Positions 58,857 through 64,000 of a stretch of DNA of 64,000 bases are shown piece by piece. Within the stretch, counting starts at the first letter, position 1; each line of letters starts with the position of its first letter. A program made the position numbers and the translations under genes. The stretch covers positions 10,488,001-10,552,000 of the forward strand of contig NC_059545.1 of assembly GCF_905220415.1 (NCBI RefSeq), given 5' to 3'. The notes beneath the pieces were generated by a model. That model made no database searches. It had not been told where the DNA came from and saw only the letters and a program-made list of their open reading frames with translations. The stretch comes from Colias croceus (taxonomy: Eukaryota; Arthropoda; Insecta; Lepidoptera; Pieridae).

Positions 58857-59752
58857 GTTGAAATCAAATTATTATAAAACAAATGATACTCTTTAAGAAT
58901 TACCAGTGTCTTACAAAGATCCATCAAATCTTTGTGCTTATTTTGGTCAATAGGCATGGGTAGGTATCTGATAAGCTAAAGAAATATTATCTACGTCAAT
59001 ATTTAACTCTCTTCTATTTCATGTAGCTTTTGATACACAATCTATCCACTTGTAAGCATCATCTTGGTATCTCGTTTTACAAAACAGCCTATATGGATAA
59101 TCCACCAGCCTTAAACTAGTTCTTCTTCTGTTACTTTATTCCAAGACATTTTTGATCCATCATTGATAGTTGTCCAGTTATTTATACGTTATAGCTTTGA
59201 TTTAAAGTCTTTAACTAAATCCTGAGACACTTTAATAACTTTGTATGGCTTTTCATCGGATTTGGCAAAACTAAAAGCTGTAGCTGTCTTTCGTCTGTCT
59301 TTAAATTATAACGTGCATACTCTCGCCTTCATTTGGACCCACTAATAGAAAGCTATGACTAATATCTATAACAAACTTCGAAATAGCTAACATATTATAA
59401 TACATTAAGGATACAATTCTGTTTCTATTTTGGCCTCCACAGTTGTCTGACCTGAACCGGTAATCTTTCACACAATTACCCACCGTGTCTCCTATAAACT
59501 TGAAAACACAGCTGAAAATTTCATTAGCTCCTCTCTTTGCTGCCTGTTGATGCCATAAAAAACAATAAGCATAATATCATTAATTCATGTCATCAATCAT
59601 CATAATATTATCGATTCCTGTGTAAATTTTTAAAATTTTCGTGCCCTGTTTGACTGCATTCTGTTAATATTATTAATTTAACATGTTAAAGAACAATTAT
59701 TACCTAAAATTGCGTGCTTACTTGCCGCCATTCATAGTCTACTGAGCCGATA

Positions 59753-59782
59753 TAAACTTGTATATCGATACAAGTTTATTAT
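59753..59782. repeat. Near-perfect palindrome
   Basis: ATAAACTTGTATATCGATAC followed by AAGTTTAT pairs over 12 bp each side. Lies within the 3365-bp transposon, near its right part. Confidence 0.6.
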
Positions 59783-60218
59783 GTCCCCCTCACGCCCCGC
59801 GTACACTGGTACAATGTTATTTAGATCAGTTTACAATGTACGATTTTAACTGATGTTGAAATTGATTTAGTATACGTGAAATTATCTCGGTAATTATTGT
59901 ACTTTTTTAATTTTTTTTAACACGAACGGTAAGATCACGATTTATCATGTTCGTTTATATAAAAATATGAAAATACCTAAATTTGTTAGTTGACTCAGTA
60001 TACTTAGGAGGCATCGAAATGAGTTAGTCGTACACTACGGTCTTAAATATTATCATCGTAAATTTAATGTATTGTAGTTGAGTATTAGCATGATTTATAT
60101 GCCAGGCCAAAATAATATGCCTGTGGTGTGCTTAAAATGGTTATTATTATCATTTTATTTGACATTTCAACGCTTAATTTCAATCTAGTTCCATACTACC
60201 CAAAGCTAATATAGATAA

Positions 60219-60387
60219 CTAGCGGTCCGCCCCGGCTTCGCCCGTGGTACATATTAACGTTTTCTCTACATAAGAACCATCCTCGTACTTCAAGGAATAT
60301 AATAAAAAAAGAATTATCGAAATCGGTTCAGCCGTTCTCGAGTTATGGAATTACAACGAAAAGTGGCATTGATTTTTATATATTAGA
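60219..60387 (-). mobile_element. 169-bp Helitron, copy B
   Basis: Same ends and length as copy A at 34718..34886, with one substitution (ACGTTTTCTC here, ACGTTATCTC there). On the minus strand, CTAG is followed by T; the 5' flank is T rather than the usual A. Confidence 0.85.
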
Positions 60388-61877
60388 ATAAGTAATAACT
60401 TATTAGGTAATAATTTTTTTCTTAAAACGAGAATACAGATCACCTGAATTTGTTAAGTTCACAAATGCCCATATGCAGATACCAATCAAACTTGTAGATT
60501 TGTACATGTTTTATCTTTTACATAAAGGCTTTTTCGGGCCGATGACTATCAATCTTGACTTGAATAGCTAAAAGTTAAGTGAGGGTTTACCCTAATCCAT
60601 CGACTGGCCTGGCGCCAAACTGAGCGCTAAACAACCGCTGTTTAACGCACTATTTGCGTGATTAAACCCTGATTTATTGCCTTTTCCTCTATTTATTTAA
60701 CGTCGTTTGACGATTCATCTATAGTTTGGGAGCTGAACTTTTGATAAGATTCTTCTAGGAAGTAGAGTTGTGTTTGTCCATTAAAATATTATTCAGATTG
60801 CATACTAGTTTTAGATCGTGGCTTTTCACACTTATATTTTCTCTGGAATATGTGCAAAGCCGCAGACAATATCTTCTACAAAATTCACACCAGGAAAAAA
60901 GCATTAAGAATTTAAGACAGCTACATTTACAAAGACAACTGTGAAAACAAAACGACTAAAAACAATCCAACTTTTATTTTACAACACTAATGGGAGCAAA
61001 TTACACAAGTTTGCAATGTTACGAACAAGAATTATAATATTCATACGAATATAACTTCAAGTAGACCGCGGACACTCTCTAAGGAAATGTGGAATGAATA
61101 AAACATTTGACAATTGGACGCGCGGGTAGCGGCCATGTTGCATAAAATGGCGGGAAATTATATACGCCATTTTTTACCTGACTGTACGTACCGGTTATTT
61201 ATCCGACTTCGGCGTGAGGAAAGTTATTACTTTCGAGTGTGTGTATTTTTTTCTTACAATTTCTATAATAGAGTTTTAACAATTATTAGTAAAATTTAAC
61301 CGTGATAGTGATAGACTATAATAAATATCAGGCAGTTTTCTGTAGATTTTGACTAGGTTTTTTAATTTTTTACAATCCAGTTATAAAACATTTCTATGAA
61401 AAATCTGCATAACATGTGATTTATTTAAACCAGGATTTGCTATACTTTCTTGAAAAAAACAAGTAAGCTATCTTCAGATTCAGATGCAGGCTTGTTACAT
61501 ATAATATAGATAATTTCTACGGATACAAAAAAATCTAATCATATTTACTTACGCGGTAGTAGGTAATAGGTACAGATTTCACACACACTAAAATTAATTT
61601 AAATCAAACAGCCGTTTCATATTCCCACAGTCATATAGATTCTAGGAACTGCATCAATTCCTTTTACATCGTAATAAATATAACATGAGTTTGGTTTACA
61701 ATCGACACCAACTACCGGTTTGACTTGACCATTTTCGTGTGAAAGGGTCACTAGTGCTTTGCTTTTGGTCTAGACTCAGACGTTAGGTTAGGATTGAAGT
61801 CTAGAATAGAGCTAAATACGTTTTTATTATTATTTATTTGTTATGGCATTCAAAATGCTTTTAAATATTTAAGTGAA

Positions 61878-61905
61878 AGGCGCTGGTTCGAACCCCTTGA
61901 TGGAA
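61878..61905 (+). other. Isolated Pol III B-box-like sequence
   Basis: GCGCTGGTTCGAACCCCTTG contains GGTTCGAACCCC. No A-box at the right distance, so it is at most a SINE or tRNA remnant. Confidence 0.25.
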
Positions 61906-64000
61906 TTTTTTATATTTTTAAGAAATTCCTAATTAATTTCTATGTTGGAAATCAAGAAGTGCTTTCAAGTTTTACTCTACAGTTTGATGTAACGATACAA
62001 TGCTTATGTTTTAACTATAATTTATTTAAATGTATATCTGTACCTATCGAATTTATACATATTTCACAGTAACCATTCATTCAACTATCACATTAGTAGG
62101 AAATAAGAACTCATACTACTTATGATAGGAGATTCATAAAAAAGGCTTTTACTATTACAGTTATAAAGAAAATAGTTCAATTAAAACACCATCAAATAAT
62201 TAAATACAGATATTTATAACGAGGTGGGATGTAAAGTTATTATCCGTTTAATAGTGTTTAATTTTTTTAACTTTCCCCTCTTTATGTTTGTAAATAATCG
62301 TAAAATGTTGCTTCACAGTTACATGGACAGTTCTGTGGAGAATTTTTAAAACGTTGTACATAAACGTTAGGTACATATTTGGTTAAAGAATCTTGAAAAT
62401 TGTTGCTTTAAAGAGATTCAGAACCTTTGGTAACTTATTGTTACGTGTTAAAATAATTCACAAGAAGTCTCGTCGAATTAAATTATAATTTAAAAGTTTT
62501 ATTTTGATACAATAATTAAGGTTTCATTTTGCCTTTTGGTGTTACAGAGAGATACAGAGTTGTTAAAAGTGTTTTACAGATAAATAGAGTTAAATCAATG
62601 TTTTTTTACGATTGCCGTGCGAATTTCTACAAGGAAGTTAAAAAACAAAATTAGCAATTTTGTAAAATATGTCTAAAGCATTTCCTATAATATACACCTG
62701 TAATTTAAAACCTTTATACCTCACAGCTGCAACAAGAATGTCTAAAGAACATTTTTCCGAGACGCTAAACAATAAAAGGGAAACGGAAATTTTCCGCCGC
62801 CGCAAACAATATGTCATGAATTCTCTGAATGCACTTCTCAGCTCGACTGTACCATTTAAGTTAGCCATAAAATCTCGGTCCACGGAGTTCACACGTTGAA
62901 TAATTTGAGAAGATAGCGCCGCCGACTGAATACGTAATTTCTTACACTAAACGCCCTTAAATATATTTTTTTATTATATTTACCACTGAACTGTACTTGC
63001 TTGATTTGATTTTATCTTTCAGTTTTTAATACGGACGTTAGTGGTGTTATTTTTGCACAATATTTTTTTAAACATTATAAAAATGTGGTTTATAAATTCG
63101 ACTTATAGTTTGAATGTAATATCAAACTAATACATCATGGTTGGATCGAATTTACGACTGATATTTTGTAGTACCGGATTGGTGTACCGAATTAAGTGAG
63201 ACTTTTGAAGGCCTCTATAAATGATGTTTCTTAACAATTTTAAGTATAAACTATGTATGTACCTACTACTAATAATTTTAATTATTATACATATACACTT
63301 TAGTACCTAATCTTTACATGTTCCAGTTCGTATCGTAATTTTTTTTCACAAAATTAAAAAGTTAAAAATACCGTGTTTTAATTTCCAGAAACGAATACAA
63401 CGCATATAAATAGATGCATCATATTGAATGAAAAATAGATTCATCGACACCTCGATAGATGGACGGAAGTGGTAGCCATAACATGTAAATCACGAGAAAT
63501 CATATTAATATTTCATTTGTTACACGAAATGTGATAGGCGAACGTGGTACAATGTTGTTGATTGATCTAAAATAATATTTAACAGATTTATAATTTTAAT
63601 ACAATATAATGTAAGTAGTAACCTATAGGTATGGGCATGGTTCCTGTACAGGTAAAGATAGCTCTCTACTTACCTATAATGAAATATAAAAAAAAATGTA
63701 GACCGTACCTATTTACTAGAGGACGAAGAATTTGAAAGAAAGGTGAATTATTAACGAACTGATTAATATGTAATTACCTAAGTGTTTGCATAAATTACAA
63801 TTAATTTTCGTTTTTATCAAAAAGTTGTTTGTTCTTCAACACTTATTTTTTTTATTGTTATTTCTATGTATATGGTTAATTTTAGTAATTAGTCTGATGT
63901 GTTCAATGCTTTAATAGACCTTTTTTATCTTTTAAACACGTCAGGAGCCATAAGTAACTGTGATAATGCGCATATTATAACACTACAGTCTACAGTGATA

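Larger units (their letters stand above)
57590..59575 (-). pseudogene. Decayed transposase-like gene, split by a LINE
   Basis: Translated pieces in order: CFLWHQQAAKRGANEIFSCV (about 59510..59575), then FRSDNCGGQNRNRIVSLMYY and SHSFLLVGPNEGESMHVII (59301..59460). After a frame change come SFAKSDEKPYKVIKVSQDLV, NNWTTINDGSKMSWNKV, RLVDYPYRLFCKTRYQDDAY and DQNKHKDLMDLCKTLVILKE. The end, NSNAAN repeats then DSDSDL-stop at 57590, resumes beyond the LINE. DNCGGQNRN and GPNEGESMH look like the D- and E-bearing motifs of a DDE-type nuclease seen in uncharacterised insect proteins. Several stops and frameshifts make it non-functional. Confidence 0.7.
56649..60013. mobile_element. 3365-bp DNA transposon, TCGA target duplication
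   Basis: The left end TGCCTCCTAAGTATAATGAG continues TCAACT. The complement of the right end reads TGCCTCCTAAGTATACTGAG and TCAACT. Flanks are TCGA on both sides (56645..56648, 60014..60017). It contains a decayed transposase on the minus strand, into whose 3' end a LINE has inserted. A further inverted copy of the terminus lies at about 57039..57062, so a nested short element at 56649..57062 is an alternative reading. The 4-bp duplication and protein remnant make a Sola-type superfamily possible; that placement is inference. Confidence 0.75.
52555..64000. other. Upstream netrin intron (inferred) filled with repeats
   Basis: No laminin N-terminal or EGF-1 exon was seen, so this stretch is inferred to be intron of the netrin gene. 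Its mobile elements are listed separately. The parts 52800..53610, 54120..54770, 55740..56640 and 60390..64000 are AT-rich; I see no gene in them. Open frames at 61114..61299, 61794..62072 and 62638..62899 have no recognisable content. Confidence 0.45.

Overview
The window looks like the nuclear genome of an insect, most probably a moth or butterfly. It is AT-rich and has intron-rich genes with GT-AG splicing. Its repeats are of kinds I associate with Lepidoptera: short Helitrons ending in CTAG between A and T, a Dong/R4-like retrotransposon, and truncated LINE 3' ends. The order-level call rests on memory of these repeats, not on a search.

Two host genes are supported, both on the minus strand. 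(1) A complete uridine-cytidine kinase-like 1 gene (UCKL1) lies at 861..12053. Twelve coding exons join in phase to give 555 residues: an N-terminal tail, a P-loop uridine kinase domain and a C-terminal uracil-phosphoribosyltransferase-like domain. Its first coding exon, only 53 nt, sits 4.9 kb upstream of the second, and that intron carries a truncated LINE. (2) The 3' part of a netrin gene lies at 39773..52243. Six exons encode the second and third laminin-type EGF repeats, a linker, the NTR (netrin C345C) domain and the stop codon. The exons for the laminin N-terminal domain and first EGF repeat were not found and should lie beyond 64000. About 27.7 kb between the two genes holds no recognisable host gene.

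The rest is dominated by mobile elements. Region by region: an RLE-type (R4/Dong-like) non-LTR element with an intact ORF of about 1027 codons (13558..16641); a 366-bp foldback element between TTAA copies (17857..18222); a 1.4-kb element with a decamer repeated in opposite orientations at its two ends (25998..27409); an element with 27-bp inverted termini (28891..29777) directly followed by a 1200-bp element with TATA duplications (29781..30980); and a MITE with TTAGG units (55385..55733). At 56649..60013 lies a 3365-bp DNA transposon with a TCGA duplication and a decayed transposase gene, into whose last codons a poly-A LINE has inserted. At least a dozen Helitron copies or ends are scattered throughout, two of them 169 bp long and differing at one base.

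The most interesting observations are: (a) the 1200-bp and 3365-bp elements share a terminal CCTCCTAAG, have 4-bp palindromic target duplications and carry compatible protein remnants, suggesting one transposon superfamily; (b) the decamer-studded 1.4-kb element; (c) ten uninterrupted heat-shock-element units in a netrin intron, with shorter arrays beside two other netrin exons; (d) a tRNA-like B-box stretch just after the stop codon of the R4/Dong-like ORF.
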